Of a stretch of DNA of 64,000 bases, positions 51,247-60,306 are shown piece by piece. Position numbers and translations under genes: made by a program. The stretch covers positions 310,001 through 374,000 of the forward strand of contig JAUIFH010000002.1 in assembly GCA_030429495.1 (NCBI GenBank). The letters run 5' to 3'. Source of the stretch: Alphaproteobacteria bacterium (GTDB lineage Bacteria; Pseudomonadota; Alphaproteobacteria; Rhodobacterales; Rhodobacteraceae). The notes under the pieces are model-generated. The model saw only the letters and a list, made by a program, of their open reading frames with translations. It did no database searches and was not told where the DNA came from. Positions within the stretch are counted from its first letter, which is position 1, and every line of letters begins with the position of its first letter.

Positions 51247-51531
51247 TCATTTCTTGGCAAGTGCGCCTTTCACGACGCCGATGAGCGCCATCAGGACGCC
51301 CCCTCCGACCCCGCCCGATGCTACCGAGGAGATGATCGAACCGATATCGAGACCGGCCGCCGCATCGCCGCCCCCGCCGAGCAGGCCGCCGAGTATCTGG
51401 CTGCCCAGGCCCCCGCCGAGAATACCAGCGATCGAGTTGCCGAGCAGGCCAAGGTCGAGGTTCTTCAGGAGTTTCCCGGCGATGTTGCCGCCGGCTGCAC
51501 CGGACAGAAGGCTGATGATCAGCTGTTCCAT
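51247..51531 (-). CDS. glycine-rich small protein of unknown function
   Basis: 94 aa. The sequence begins MEQLIISLLSGAAGGNIAGK and then runs through glycine-rich hydrophobic stretches (SIAGILGGGLGSQILGGLLGGGG and GSIISSVASGGVGGGVLMALIGVVKG), ending in ALAKK. The pattern suggests a membrane-associating protein, and proteins of this build (GNxAGKxLK N terminus) are found widely in proteobacteria without known function. AGGAT stands upstream of the ATG. It lies 130 bp after smpB and is followed by a strong hairpin. Confidence 0.75.
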   Translation of the reverse strand: MEQLIISLLSGAAGGNIAGKLLKNLDLGLLGNSIAGILGGGLGSQILGGLLGGGGDAAAGLDIGSIISSVASGGVGGGVLMALIGVVKGALAKK

Positions 51532-51660
51532 TCACTCATATCCTTTCGTTCGGGCACTCATCACAAAACGGCCGGCCGGCCCGCGCGCCGACGTCGGAAT
51601 CGTCTCATGTTTCGCAATTTGCGACAATCTTTCCGTTCGGCCCGGCGCGATGACCTTGCG

Positions 51661-52131
51661 TCAGCTCTGCTTCAGCAGGCGCTGTTTCTGCCGGTTCCAG
51701 TCGCGCTTGGCCTCTGTCGCGCGTTTGTCGGCCTGCTTCTTGCCCTTGGCGACGCCGATCTTCAGCTTCACCCGGCCCTTGTGGTTGAAGTACATCACGA
51801 GCGGCACGAGCGTCATGCCCTCACGACCCGTCGCCTGCCAGAGCCGCGACAATTCCCGCTTTGACACCAGAAGCTTGCGCCGCTGCCGTTCCTCATGCCC
51901 GAAGACGCCGGCCTGTTTGTAGGGTGCGATATAGCCGTTGATCAGCCACAGTTCTCCGTCCTCGACCGAGGCATAGCTGTCGGCGATGTTTGACTGGCCT
52001 GTGCGGAGCGATTTCACCTCCGACCCGGTCAGCACGATGCCGACCTCGAGATCGCTCTCGATGAAGTAGTCGAACCGCGCCCGGCGGTTCTCGGCAATCA
52101 CCTTGTAGTTCGGGTTCTGTTTCTCGGCCAT
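51661..52131 (-). CDS. smpB: SsrA-binding protein (tmRNA partner)
   Basis: 156 aa from the ATG at 52131. SmpB carries tmRNA to stalled ribosomes and mimics the anticodon arm. Signatures: [47 protein letters not shown], then [30 protein letters not shown], and the basic tail [27 protein letters not shown]. The tmRNA gene itself is not in the window. An open frame to 52239 has no similarity to the family. Confidence 0.97.
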   Translation of the reverse strand: MAEKQNPNYKVIAENRRARFDYFIESDLEVGIVLTGSEVKSLRTGQSNIADSYASVEDGELWLINGYIAPYKQAGVFGHEERQRRKLLVSKRELSRLWQATGREGMTLVPLVMYFNHKGRVKLKIGVAKGKKQADKRATEAKRDWNRQKQRLLKQS

Positions 52132-52301
52132 GATCGCCACGAGATAGGCGAGCCGGCGGTGCAAGTCCAGATGAGCACGCAGGTTCAAGCCATGCGGCCG
52201 ATGCGGCCCGCCTCTGCGCCCACACCGGGATGCGCCCACGCGCCACCTTCACCCGGCCTGGAATTGATGCGATTTTGCGCCAAACGAAACGGAGGAGCGG
52301 A

Positions 52302-52751
52302 ATGATCGTTCAGATCGCGCTTGGAACGGCTCTGATGCTGATGACCATCCTTGTCTCGGGCCTCGCTTACTGGGCGCTTGAGGTTCTGTTGTCGCGGTCG
52401 CATCCCTGGCTCATGCGGGAGCCGCATCGCCCGAAGCTCGCGCTTGTCCTTTCAGTTACGGTGGTCTGGGTGCTGGGCATGGTGACCGTTGGCGTCTGGA
52501 TTTGGGCGATCGCGCTCAGGGCGCTGGATATCTTCGTGACGATGGAGGCGTCGGTCTACTTCTCGCTCGTCGCGTTCACGACGCTTGGATTCGGCGACAT
52601 CCTGCTACCGCAGGACTGGCGGCTGCTCGGCGGCATGGCGGCGGCGAACGGGCTGCTGTCGATGGGGCTTCTGACCGCGATGCTTGTCGAGGTACTTCGC
52701 CATGTCCGGATCGGGCAGAACGAGGTGCGGCGGAAAAGGAGTGAGACATGA
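52302..52751 (+). CDS. two-helix potassium-channel-type protein
   Basis: 149 aa from the ATG at 52302 with CGGAGGAG upstream. Three hydrophobic spans are visible (ALMLMTILVSGLAYWALEVLL, LVLSVTVVWVLGMVTVGVWIWAIAL, GLLSMGLLTAMLVEVL). The pore loop VAFTTLGFGDILLP matches the K+ selectivity filter as TLGFGD in place of TVGYGD. It lacks a RCK or cyclic-nucleotide domain, so gating is unknown. The stop overlaps the ATG of the ProC-like gene by four bases. Confidence 0.85.
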   Translation: MIVQIALGTALMLMTILVSGLAYWALEVLLSRSHPWLMREPHRPKLALVLSVTVVWVLGMVTVGVWIWAIALRALDIFVTMEASVYFSLVAFTTLGFGDILLPQDWRLLGGMAAANGLLSMGLLTAMLVEVLRHVRIGQNEVRRKRSET

Positions 52752-53548
52752 GGATTGACGGCGGTTTGGGCATTGTCGGCGGGGGCGGCCAGCTTGGCGG
52801 CGCGATTGCGAGGGCCGTACTTGATGCCGGGTTGGTCGCACCGGATGCGCTATGGATATCGTCCCGGTCCGGACAGGCTGCGGCCTTGTCCGGCCGGGAC
52901 GGCGTTCGGATCGTTGCCGACAACCGCGCATTGGTCGAAAACTGCGCCACTGTGATCCTCTCGGTTCCGCCGGCGCAGATGGCCGCCGTCGGGATCAACG
53001 CGGGCGACCGGCTGGTGATCTCTGTCATGGCAGGCGTTACGCTGGACCGTATCGCGCGGGAAACCGGCGCTACCCGCGTCATCCGGGCGATGTCCAGCCC
53101 CGCCGCCGCAGAGGCGCGCGCCTACTCTCCGTGGATCGCCACGCCGGCGGTGAGCGCGGCGGACCGGTCTGTGACACATGCGATCTTCTCCGCCTGTGGG
53201 CTGACCGACGAGGTGACGAAGGAGGGGCAGATCGACCTTTTCACCGCGATGACCGGGCCGGTGCCGGGTTTTGTCGCGCTATTTGCCGATTGCATGGTCC
53301 GCTACGCGACTGAAAGCGGCGTGGCGCCCGAAGTCGCCGACCGTGCCGTGCGCCAGCTTTTCCTCGCATCGGGCGAGATACTGGCGCGCGGGAAAGAAAG
53401 TCCGGCAGATCAGGTCAGGGTGATGGTCGACTATGCCGGCACGACGGCGGCCGGCCTGATCGCGATGGAAGAGGCCGGATTGGAGCGCACCATCTTCGCC
53501 GGCCTTGATGCGGCCGTGGCACGAGCGCGGACAATCGGGGAAGGGTAG
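52748..53548 (+). CDS. pyrroline-5-carboxylate reductase family protein
   Basis: 266 aa. The NAD(P) fold begins LGIVGGGGQLGGAIARAVLDAG, and VILSVPPAQMAAVG, VISVMAGVTLDRIARETGATRVIRAMSSPAAAEARAYSPW match the ProC family. The later AMTGPVPGFVALFADCM and KESPADQVRVMVDYAGTTAAGL are the substrate region (canonical ProC has GSGPAYxF and VTSPGGTT). The substitutions suggest a ProC paralogue whose substrate may not be pyrroline-5-carboxylate. It is translationally coupled to the potassium-channel gene. Confidence 0.85.
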   Translation: MRIDGGLGIVGGGGQLGGAIARAVLDAGLVAPDALWISSRSGQAAALSGRDGVRIVADNRALVENCATVILSVPPAQMAAVGINAGDRLVISVMAGVTLDRIARETGATRVIRAMSSPAAAEARAYSPWIATPAVSAADRSVTHAIFSACGLTDEVTKEGQIDLFTAMTGPVPGFVALFADCMVRYATESGVAPEVADRAVRQLFLASGEILARGKESPADQVRVMVDYAGTTAAGLIAMEEAGLERTIFAGLDAAVARARTIGEG

Positions 53549-53553
53549 GCCGG

Positions 53554-53979
53554 TCAGGACTTCCTGAGCCGGATCACGACATCGACGCGCGACAGTTCCG
53601 CCCCTTCGGGCAGGTCCGGCAGGCGGGCGATCTCCAGATCTGCGGCGGGCGCATCGACCAGGCGCCCGTCTTCCTCCCAGAAGAAATGCGGGTGGTCGTC
53701 AAGCCGGGTGTCGAAATAGGAGCGCGAGCCATCGACCGAGATTTCATTGATCAGACCAGCTTCGCAGAAGGCGCGGAGCGTGTTGTAGACGGTGGCGAGC
53801 GATACCGGTTCTCCGGCCTCGCCGGCAGCGGCATGCAGGCTTTCCGCGGTGACGTGACGGTCCACCCCGTCGCCTACCAGAAGCGCTGCAAGTGACAGCC
53901 GCTGCCGTGTCGGGCGCAACCCGGCGCGTGCTAGCCAGCGCGTCCCGCGTTTCGCCGCTTCGGTTCCGATCGCGTCCAT
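53554..53979 (-). CDS. irr: Irr-type Fur-family iron response regulator
   Basis: 141 aa. The winged-helix of Fur proteins is seen in LRPTRQRLSLAALLVGDGVDRHVTAESLHAAAGEAGEPVSLATVYNTLRAFCEAGLI. The dimer domain has SRSYFDTRLDDHPHFFWEEDGRLVD, where Irr proteins usually carry a histidine run such as HHH; here only two histidines flank a proline. The N-terminal heme motif GCPWH of Bradyrhizobium Irr is absent. Irr controls iron and heme genes by heme status. The gene is divergent from fabA, the standard alphaproteobacterial arrangement that supports the call. It has a probable promoter at 54008-54037. Confidence 0.85.
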   Translation of the reverse strand: MDAIGTEAAKRGTRWLARAGLRPTRQRLSLAALLVGDGVDRHVTAESLHAAAGEAGEPVSLATVYNTLRAFCEAGLINEISVDGSRSYFDTRLDDHPHFFWEEDGRLVDAPAADLEIARLPDLPEGAELSRVDVVIRLRKS

Positions 53980-54007
53980 GCCGTGCCCTTTGCCCCGTGC
54001 GATTGGA

Positions 54008-54037
54008 TATATAGGCCGCGCAGACCGCGCTTTTCAA
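54008..54037 (-). promoter_or_regulatory. probable irr promoter
   Basis: Minus strand TTGAAA (54032-54037), 18-base spacer, TATATA (54008-54013). Five of six and five of six consensus matches, 29 bp before the irr start. The best-looking promoter in the window. Confidence 0.6.
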
Positions 54038-54137
54038 TCGAAATTGGCACTTTCCACGCCACGCCACTGCCCTTGCCCTGACAGTGAGGCGGGTGGTAGA
54101 GGGAGCAAAGTGTAAATGCGTGTTGGGGGACGGGCGG

Positions 54138-54647
54138 ATGGCGGGATATCCCACGAGTTTCGATCGGGAAGGGCTACTGAAATGCGCGCGGGGCGAGCTT
54201 TTCGGTCCCGGCAATGCGCAACTGCCCGAACCGCCGATGCTGATGATGGACCGGATTACCGACATCTCGGAGGACCGCGGGGAACACGGCAAGGGCCATG
54301 TCGTCGCCGAGTTCGACATCAAACCGGACCTCTGGTTCTTCGACTGCCACTTCCCCGGCAACCCGATCATGCCCGGCTGCCTCGGCCTTGACGGGCTTTG
54401 GCAGCTGACCGGCTTCAACCTCGGCTGGCGCGGCTGGGAAGGGCGCGGCTATGCGCTGGGCGTGGGCGAGGTCAAGCTGACCGGCATGGTTCGGCCAGAC
54501 CGCAAGATGCTGACCTACTACGTCGACTTCACGAAAGCGGTGCAAACGCGCCGTCTCACGATGGGCGTTGCCGACGGTCGGGTGGAAGCTGACGGCGAGA
54601 CCATCTATCAGGTCAAGGACATGAAGGTCGCGCTCTCGGCGAGCTGA
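54138..54647 (+). CDS. fabA: 3-hydroxydecanoyl-ACP dehydratase/isomerase
   Basis: 169 aa from the ATG at 54138. FabA dehydrates 3-hydroxydecanoyl-ACP and isomerises the product to cis-3-decenoyl-ACP, the branch point to unsaturated fatty acids. The active histidine is His71 in [25 protein letters not shown], and the aspartate lies in the following LGLD segment. [15 protein letters not shown] is the hot-dog fold N terminus. fabB follows 23 bp later and fabI after that, so the three form an operon. irr is divergent. Confidence 0.96.
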   Translation: MAGYPTSFDREGLLKCARGELFGPGNAQLPEPPMLMMDRITDISEDRGEHGKGHVVAEFDIKPDLWFFDCHFPGNPIMPGCLGLDGLWQLTGFNLGWRGWEGRGYALGVGEVKLTGMVRPDRKMLTYYVDFTKAVQTRRLTMGVADGRVEADGETIYQVKDMKVALSAS

Positions 54648-54670
54648 CCCTGGACAGAAGGAGTGCGCCC

Positions 54671-55900
54671 ATGCGCCGCGTCGTCATCACCGGGATCGGG
54701 ATCGTCTCGCCCATCGGCAACAATGCCGCAGAAGTCGAAGCGTCCCTGCGGGCGGGCAAGTCGGGCATCGTCTTCGCCCCCGAATATGCCGAACACGGCT
54801 TTCGCAGCCAGGTCCACGGCATGCCGCAGATCGTGCTCGAGGATCATATCGACAAGCGCAACCTACGCTTCATGGGGCCGGGCGCGGCCTACAACTTCCT
54901 CGCCATGGAACAGGCGATCGCCGACAGCGGGCTGGAGCAGTCCGACGTTTCGAACGAACGCACCGGCCTTGTCATGGGCTCGGGCGGGCCGTCGACGTCG
55001 AATTTCTTCCAGGCGCATCAGATCGTCATCGAAAAGGGTGCGCCGAAGCGGATGGGACCGTTCATGGTCACCCGCTGCATGTCGTCCACGAACTCCGCCT
55101 GCCTCGCGACGCCGTTCCAGATCAAGGGTGTGAACTATTCGATCACCTCGGCATGCTCGACCTCGGCGCATTGCATCGGCAACGGAACCGAACTGATCCA
55201 GATGGGCAAGCAGGACATCGTCTTCGCCGGTGGCGGCGAGGAACTGGACTGGACGCTCTCCTGCCTCTTCGACGCGATGGGTGCGATGTCGTCCAAGTAC
55301 AACGACACGCCCGAAACCGCGTCCCGCGCCTTCGACGCGACCCGTGATGGGTTCGTGATCGCGGGCGGCGGCGGGGTCGTGGTGCTTGAGGAACTGGAAC
55401 ACGCCAAGGCGCGCGGCGCCAAGATTTACGCCGAGGTCACGGGCTACGGTGCCACCTCGGATGGCTACGACATGGTCGCGCCCTCGGGCGAGGGCGGCGA
55501 ACGGTCGATGCGGCTCGCGGTTTCCACACTGCCGAAGGATCGCAGGATCGGCTATATCAACGCCCATGGCACCTCGACGCCCGCTGGCGATGTGACCGAG
55601 GTCAAGGCCGTGCGCCGCGTCTTTGGAGAGGGCACGGTGCCGCCGATTTCGTCCACCAAGTCGCTGACCGGCCACTCGCTCGGCGCGACCGGCGTGCATG
55701 AGGCGATCTATTCGCTTCTGATGCTGAACGGCAATTTCATCGCCGCCTCGGCCAACGTGACCGAGCTTGACCCCGAACTGAAACCGGAAGAGATCGCGAC
55801 AGAGTATCGCGAGGGTATCGACCTCGATACTGTCCTCTCCAACAGCTTCGGTTTCGGCGGCACCAATGCCACGCTCGTGATGAGCACATATCTCGGATGA
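54671..55900 (+). CDS. fabB: beta-ketoacyl-ACP synthase I
   Basis: 409 aa. FabB extends the cis-3-decenoyl-ACP made by FabA, completing unsaturated fatty acid synthesis. The catalytic triad is visible: Cys162 in [13 protein letters not shown], His in [15 protein letters not shown] and His in [28 protein letters not shown] is the C-terminal glycine-rich loop. AGAAGGAG precedes the ATG at 54671. It lies between fabA and fabI in the same direction. Confidence 0.96.
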   Translation: MRRVVITGIGIVSPIGNNAAEVEASLRAGKSGIVFAPEYAEHGFRSQVHGMPQIVLEDHIDKRNLRFMGPGAAYNFLAMEQAIADSGLEQSDVSNERTGLVMGSGGPSTSNFFQAHQIVIEKGAPKRMGPFMVTRCMSSTNSACLATPFQIKGVNYSITSACSTSAHCIGNGTELIQMGKQDIVFAGGGEELDWTLSCLFDAMGAMSSKYNDTPETASRAFDATRDGFVIAGGGGVVVLEELEHAKARGAKIYAEVTGYGATSDGYDMVAPSGEGGERSMRLAVSTLPKDRRIGYINAHGTSTPAGDVTEVKAVRRVFGEGTVPPISSTKSLTGHSLGATGVHEAIYSLLMLNGNFIAASANVTELDPELKPEEIATEYREGIDLDTVLSNSFGFGGTNATLVMSTYLG

Positions 55901-55906
55901 TCTAAC

Positions 55907-56695
55907 ATGGCCGAACTGATGAAGGGCAAGCGCGGGCTCGTCATGGGTGTCGCGAACGAGCGGTCCATCGCGTGGGGCATCGCCTTGGCGCTGGCTGCCG
56001 AGGGGGCGGAACTCGCCTTTTCTTACCAGGGCGAGGCATTCGGCAAGCGTGTCGAACCGCTCGCGGCGTCCGTTGGTTCCGATTTTCTGGTCGATGTCGA
56101 CGTGACGGACGACGAAAGTCTCGACGCCTGCTTCGGCGCGCTGAAGGACCGCTGGGGGACGATGGACTTCCTCGTCCACGCTATCGCCTATTCCGACAAG
56201 AACGAGTTGACCGGCCGCTTCATCAACACGAGCCGCGAGAACTTCAAGAATTCGCTCGCGATCTCGTGCTTCTCGTTCATCGATGTGGCGCGGCGCGCCT
56301 CGGACCTGATGCCCCAAGGCGGGTCGCTGATCACGCTGACCTATGGCGGGTCCAACCGGGTCACGCCCAACTACAACGTCATGGGCGTGGCGAAGGCGGC
56401 GCTGGAAAGCGCGGTGCGCTATCTGGCCAACGATCTCGGCCCCCAAAAGGTGCGCGTCAACGCGATCTCGCCCGGCCCGATGAAGACGCTGGCGGGCGCG
56501 GCAATCGGCGGCGCCCGGGCGACCTTCCGACACACAGAGGAAAACGCGCCGCTGCGGTCGAACGCGACCCTCGCTTCCGTCGGAGGGACGGCGGCCTATC
56601 TCTGTTCGGACTACGGTGCCGACACGACCGGAGAGATCATCCGCGTCGACGGCGGCTTCCACGTCCTTGGCATGCCGCAGCAGGAAAACCTGTGA
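55907..56695 (+). CDS. fabI: enoyl-ACP reductase (NADH), FabI type
   Basis: 262 aa. The short-chain dehydrogenase fold starts KGKRGLVMGVANERSIAWGIALALAAEGAELAF. The FabI catalytic residues are in LTYGGSNRVTPNYNVMGVAKAALE, with the two tyrosines and the lysine seven residues after the second. INTSRENFKNSLAISCFSF and AGAAIGG follow. It reduces the trans-2 double bond of enoyl-ACP in each cycle of fatty acid elongation and is the target of triclosan in other species. The start lies six bases after the fabB stop. Confidence 0.96.
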   Translation: MAELMKGKRGLVMGVANERSIAWGIALALAAEGAELAFSYQGEAFGKRVEPLAASVGSDFLVDVDVTDDESLDACFGALKDRWGTMDFLVHAIAYSDKNELTGRFINTSRENFKNSLAISCFSFIDVARRASDLMPQGGSLITLTYGGSNRVTPNYNVMGVAKAALESAVRYLANDLGPQKVRVNAISPGPMKTLAGAAIGGARATFRHTEENAPLRSNATLASVGGTAAYLCSDYGADTTGEIIRVDGGFHVLGMPQQENL

Positions 56696-56710
56696 CGTGC
56701 TGACGTCGGC

Positions 56711-56729
56711 ACGGCGGCGCTTCCGCCGT
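56711..56729. terminator. hairpin between convergent fabI and DUF1491 genes
   Basis: ACGGCGG and CCGCCGT form a 7-bp stem with loop CGCTT in the 33-bp gap. No T-run. A weaker stem GTGC/GCAC precedes it. Function as a bidirectional terminator is inferred. Confidence 0.35.
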
Positions 56730-57064
56730 CAATCCGCCAGCCCCTCCTCGTCGAGAAGCGTCCGCCCCTCGCGGCTCTCGATCTCGATCACCCAGAGGTC
56801 GGGATCGCTCCGCCGCTGGTGCGCGATGGACGCGTCGACCTCCGCCTCCGCCCCCTCGGCCAGCACCACCCAGGCCCGCGCTCCGGTCATCAGGTCGAAA
56901 GACCGCTGAAACAGCCGCGCCTGCCCGTCAAGGGTGGCAAGCTTCACCAGCACCGCCCCCGCCGTCACATCGCCCCGCGCCACGACATAGGCCGGGATAT
57001 GCGCCGCCTGAAGCCGGGTCAGATAGGCGCGCACCCAGAAATCCGCGGTCAGCCGGGCCGACAT
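56729..57064 (-). CDS. DUF1491 family protein
   Basis: 111 aa. DUF1491 proteins of alphaproteobacteria begin with a pattern like LTADFWVRAYLTRLQAAHIPAYVVARGDVTAGAVLVKL, seen here, and contain the RLFQRSFDLMTGARAWVVLAEG and IAHQRRSDPDLWVIEIESREGRTLLDEEGL segments. They are small alpha/beta proteins with no known role. It is 100 bp after era on the same strand; the gap holds copy 3 of the hairpin repeat. Confidence 0.88.
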   Translation of the reverse strand: MSARLTADFWVRAYLTRLQAAHIPAYVVARGDVTAGAVLVKLATLDGQARLFQRSFDLMTGARAWVVLAEGAEAEVDASIAHQRRSDPDLWVIEIESREGRTLLDEEGLAD

Positions 57065-57074
57065 GCGCTCGTCC

Positions 57075-57140
57075 CTTCATCTTGCCGGAAAATACCTCCG
57101 CCGGAGGCAAACCGTCGAGCGGGGGCTCGATGCCCCCCGA
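57075..57140 (+). repeat. intergenic hairpin repeat, copy 3 (era/DUF1491)
   Basis: Plus-strand CTTCATCTTGCCGGAAAATA then CCTCCGCCGGAGG and a GGGGGC/GCCCCC hairpin. It shares the CTTCnTCT, CGGAAATAC and C/G hairpin blocks with copies at 25240-25294 and 37271-37320 but points away from the gene that precedes it. Confidence 0.6.
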
Positions 57141-57166
57141 GGCGGCACCACCTCACGACGGACGCC

Positions 57167-58090
57167 TCAGTCTCCATCCCGGAACTCGAGCCCCATCTCG
57201 GAATAGCGCTCCTTCTCCTCCAGCCAGTTCGGGCGCACCTTCACCTGAAGAAACAGGTGCACCGGCCGGCCAAGAAACTCCGTCAGTTCCGTCCGCGCCG
57301 CCTGCCCGACGGCCTTGATCGTTTCACCCCTGTGGCCAAGGACGATCCCCTTGTGGCCGTCGCGGGCGACATAGACAAGCTGGTCGACCCGTGCGGAGCC
57401 GTCGGGTTTGTCCTCCCAGCGCTCGGTCTCGACGGTCAGCTGGTATGGCAGCTCCTCGTGCAGCCTGAGCGTCAGCTTCTCGCGGGTGATCTCGGCCGCG
57501 ATCATGCGGAGCGGCAGGTCGGCGATCTGGTCCTCGGGGTAGAACCACGGGCCTTCGGGCAGTTCCGCGCCGAGCCATGCCTTCAGATCCTCCACCCCAT
57601 GCCCGCGCTCGGCCGAGATGAGGAAGGTCTTTTCGAACGGGAAGGCCGCGTTCATCTCCTCCGTCAGCGCAAGAAGCGCCTCTGCCTTCACCCGGTCGAT
57701 CTTGTTGATCGCCAGTGCAACGGGCTTGCCCTTGGGAAGCTCCTCGGCAATGCGCTCGATGATCGCGCGGGCGCCGTCGGTCAGGCCGCGATGCGCCTCG
57801 ATCAGCAGCACCACGATATCGGCATCCGCCGCACCGCCCCATGCCGCCTTGACCATCGCCCGGTCCAGCCGGCGGCGCGGACGGAACAGGCCCGGCGTAT
57901 CGACGAAGACGATCTGTGCCGCGCCCTCCATCGCGATGCCGCGGATGCGCGCGCGCGTCGTCTGCACCTTGTGGGTGACGATGGAGACCTTGGCGCCCAC
58001 CATCCGGTTCAGAAGCGTCGACTTGCCCGCGTTGGGCTCTCCGATCAATGCGACGAAACCGGCGCGTGTCTTTTGTTCGGCCTCAGCCAT
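57167..58090 (-). CDS. era: GTPase Era
   Basis: 307 aa from the ATG at 58090. Era binds 16S rRNA and helps 30S maturation. The G domain has G1 [16 protein letters not shown], the switch region [12 protein letters not shown]3 DTPG and G4 NKID. The KH domain includes [22 protein letters not shown] and the VRPNWLEE segment near the end. It overlaps rnc by eight bases (rnc ends at 58083). rnc-era is a conserved pair, and RNase III and Era together process and mature ribosomal RNA. Confidence 0.97.
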   Translation of the reverse strand: MAEAEQKTRAGFVALIGEPNAGKSTLLNRMVGAKVSIVTHKVQTTRARIRGIAMEGAAQIVFVDTPGLFRPRRRLDRAMVKAAWGGAADADIVVLLIEAHRGLTDGARAIIERIAEELPKGKPVALAINKIDRVKAEALLALTEEMNAAFPFEKTFLISAERGHGVEDLKAWLGAELPEGPWFYPEDQIADLPLRMIAAEITREKLTLRLHEELPYQLTVETERWEDKPDGSARVDQLVYVARDGHKGIVLGHRGETIKAVGQAARTELTEFLGRPVHLFLQVKVRPNWLEEKERYSEMGLEFRDGD

Positions 58091-58772
58091 CCGTGTTCTC
58101 CATCCGCGCCAATAGCGCTCTCGCTGCTGCCTGTTCGGCCTGACGCTTGGCGCCGGCCTTCGCGATCTCGGCCTCTCCTGTCGAGAGCCGCGCCTCGACG
58201 GTGAAGACGGGCTGGTGATCGGGACCTTCGCGCTTCTGCTCCGTGTAGCTCGGCGGTGGCAGGCCGCGCGCCTGGGCCCATTCCTGAAGCGCCGTCTTGG
58301 CGTCGCGGGCATCGGCCTCGACCGCGCCGATGCGGGCACCCCAGAGCCGCAGGACCACACCCCGCGCGGCATCAAACCCCGCGTCGAGATAGACGGCGGC
58401 GATCACCGCCTCCATCGCGTCGCCAAGCAGCGCCTCCTTGCGCCGGCCGCCGGACATCATTTCCGACCGGCCAAGCTTGAGCACGTCGCCAAGCGATACC
58501 TCACGCGCGACGGCGGCGCATGTTTCCTTGCGCACCAGCGCGTTGAACCGGGGCGCGAGCTGGCCTTCGGTCGCGCCTTTGTCGGCGGCCAGCAGGGCCT
58601 CGGCCATCACGAGGCCCAGCACCCGGTCTCCGAGGAATTCGAGCCGCTGGTTGTCCGGCCTGGTCGCCGTGGCGATCGATGCATGGGTGACGGCGCGCGC
58701 AAGCAGTTCGGGGCGGCGGAAGTCATGCCCGATCCGGGCCGCGAAGGCGGCAAGATCGGCCGCGAGCTTCAC
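58083..58772 (-). CDS. rnc: ribonuclease III
   Basis: 229 aa starting with GTG at 58772, overlapping the lepB stop (GTGA). The nuclease signature [21 protein letters not shown] is near residue 40, with the second metal site at [18 protein letters not shown]. The C-terminal double-stranded RNA-binding domain has [23 protein letters not shown] and [19 protein letters not shown]. It cuts double-stranded RNA in rRNA and mRNA processing. era follows with an 8-bp overlap. Confidence 0.96.
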   Translation of the reverse strand: MKLAADLAAFAARIGHDFRRPELLARAVTHASIATATRPDNQRLEFLGDRVLGLVMAEALLAADKGATEGQLAPRFNALVRKETCAAVAREVSLGDVLKLGRSEMMSGGRRKEALLGDAMEAVIAAVYLDAGFDAARGVVLRLWGARIGAVEADARDAKTALQEWAQARGLPPPSYTEQKREGPDHQPVFTVEARLSTGEAEIAKAGAKRQAEQAAARALLARMENTDG

Positions 58773-59554
58773 TCCACCGCCTTGAAGAAACGATCGGACC
58801 GCCAGGTCCAGAAGAAGAAGAGCGACGACCCGGCCGAGGAGAACATGATCCTGTCGGCGCGGCCGATCAGGTATTCGGCCGGCAGCATCCCGACGCCGCC
58901 GCTGTTGAGCGAGAAACGGCTGTCCTGACTGTTGTCGCGGTTGTCGCCCATGAAGAAGTAATGACCATCGGGCACGGTGTAGACCGGCGTATTGTCAGCT
59001 TCCACATTGGCGATGTTGAGCACGTCGTGGGCGACGCCGTTCGGCAGCGTCTCGATCTTCCGCTCCTTCACGCAAAGCGCGCCGCGGCCGACCGGATCGT
59101 TGGCGCAGCGCGGCATGTTGCGTTGCGAACCCTGCGGCGCCTTGATCTCCTCGAACGTGCCTGCATCCTGCTGGGGAACCACCTCGCCGTTCAGCCAGAG
59201 GACGCCATCCTGCATCTGGACGGTGTCGCCCGGCAGGCCGATCAGCCGCTTGATGAAGTCCGACCCGTTGGCCGGGTGGCGGAACACGACGACATCGCCC
59301 CGCTCGGGCTCGGCCGAAAACAGGCGGCCGGTGATCGGGCAGGCCGCGAAGGGACAGGAATAGCGCGAATAGCCGTAGGCCATCTTGTTGACGAAGAGGA
59401 AGTCGCCGATCAGAAGCGTGTCCTTCATAGATCCGGAAGGAATCCAGAAAGGCTGGTAGAAGAGCGTCCGGAACACACCAGCAATCAGCAGCGCATAGAC
59501 CACCGTCTTGATCGTTTCGACGATCCCGTCCTTAGCTTCGCCTGCCATATCCAT
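58769..59554 (-). CDS. lepB: signal peptidase I
   Basis: 261 aa. A single N-terminal membrane helix ([19 protein letters not shown]) anchors the catalytic domain in the periplasm. The nucleophile serine is in [21 protein letters not shown] (Ser42), and the general-base lysine is in [14 protein letters not shown] (about residue 106). Family boxes D and E are visible as VVFRHP and [14 protein letters not shown]. An extra cysteine-bearing loop ([11 protein letters not shown]) is typical of alphaproteobacteria. ATG 59554 or 59548 may be the start. It cleaves signal peptides of exported proteins. Confidence 0.95.
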   Translation of the reverse strand: MDMAGEAKDGIVETIKTVVYALLIAGVFRTLFYQPFWIPSGSMKDTLLIGDFLFVNKMAYGYSRYSCPFAACPITGRLFSAEPERGDVVVFRHPANGSDFIKRLIGLPGDTVQMQDGVLWLNGEVVPQQDAGTFEEIKAPQGSQRNMPRCANDPVGRGALCVKERKIETLPNGVAHDVLNIANVEADNTPVYTVPDGHYFFMGDNRDNSQDSRFSLNSGGVGMLPAEYLIGRADRIMFSSAGSSLFFFWTWRSDRFFKAVE

Positions 59555-59627
59555 TCCTGCCCCGTTTCCTGCTCCGGCGTTTCATGATCGTGTGGGGCCG
59601 GGGAGTCAAGTTAGGCGCGCAGCCCGC

Positions 59628-60287
59628 TTAGTCGCACGTGCGCCCGGCGAGTTCCGTAACGGCGCCTTCGGCAGAGACGATCTGGCCGTCCCCGCGCAGG
59701 TAGACAAGGCCCACATCCTTAAGGATCAGGAAGGTGGCGCGGTGATATTTGTCCGTGTCGCTAAGGATTTTTGCTCCGTGCACGCGAAGCTGACCGTCGA
59801 TTCGATGGATATTCTGGCTGGCATACATGTGGATGGCTTCACTCAGGCCGCCATCTGTCACCGCCACCATGGAGATGACGTCATGATCGAACTCCGAGGA
59901 GGTCTTCAGCATTCCGTCGCCGCCGCCGATCAGTTCGGCGACAGTCATCGTCAGATAGATGCTATCATCCGCCGCCGCTGGAAAGAGCGGCCCGGTTTCA
60001 GGGAAGAACACATCGCAGCTGCGGTATGACCCGGAAAGCACGCGGCTGCGCGCTTCGGTCTCGAGCCGCTCGATAATCGGCCCCGCGTGGTCCAGCTTCG
60101 TTGCGGAGTCGAGAACGGCTTCGAGGCCCTCGGGCGTATCGACAGCGGATATGGCGGCGCGGACCTCGTCCGGCGATGTCGCAGCGTCGACGGCGCCAAG
60201 AACCTGCGGATTGGCGGCCGTCTGGGCCATCACCGGTGCGGCCGAGAACAGGGCGGCGGCAAGGGTAAGCACGCGGCTGGGTTGCAT
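59628..60287 (-). CDS. secreted protein of unknown function
   Basis: 219 aa from the ATG at 60287, preceded by AGGAGGAG. A signal peptide (VLTLAAALFSAAPVMAQ) precedes a mature region with a helical N-terminal half (ATSPDEVRAAISAVDTPEGLEAVL) and a C-terminal part with small beta elements (YLTMTVAELIGGGDGML, HRATFLILKDVGLVYLRG). One cysteine pair (SYRSCDVFFPE and GRTCD) may form a disulphide. I do not recognise the family. It sits between acpS and lepB in an otherwise conserved cluster and has its own promoter with a striking dyad on the start site, so it is probably regulated separately. Confidence 0.78.
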   Translation of the reverse strand: MQPSRVLTLAAALFSAAPVMAQTAANPQVLGAVDAATSPDEVRAAISAVDTPEGLEAVLDSATKLDHAGPIIERLETEARSRVLSGSYRSCDVFFPETGPLFPAAADDSIYLTMTVAELIGGGDGMLKTSSEFDHDVISMVAVTDGGLSEAIHMYASQNIHRIDGQLRVHGAKILSDTDKYHRATFLILKDVGLVYLRGDGQIVSAEGAVTELAGRTCD

Positions 60288-60306
60288 GGTGCTCCTCCTG
60301 TCAGAT

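Noticed and set aside
51591-51604. 14-mer ACGTCGGAATCGTC shared with 62553-62566, each about 60 bp upstream of a minus-strand gene
   Set aside because: A 14-bp match is expected by chance several times in a window this size; the equal distance to the starts is noted but not enough.
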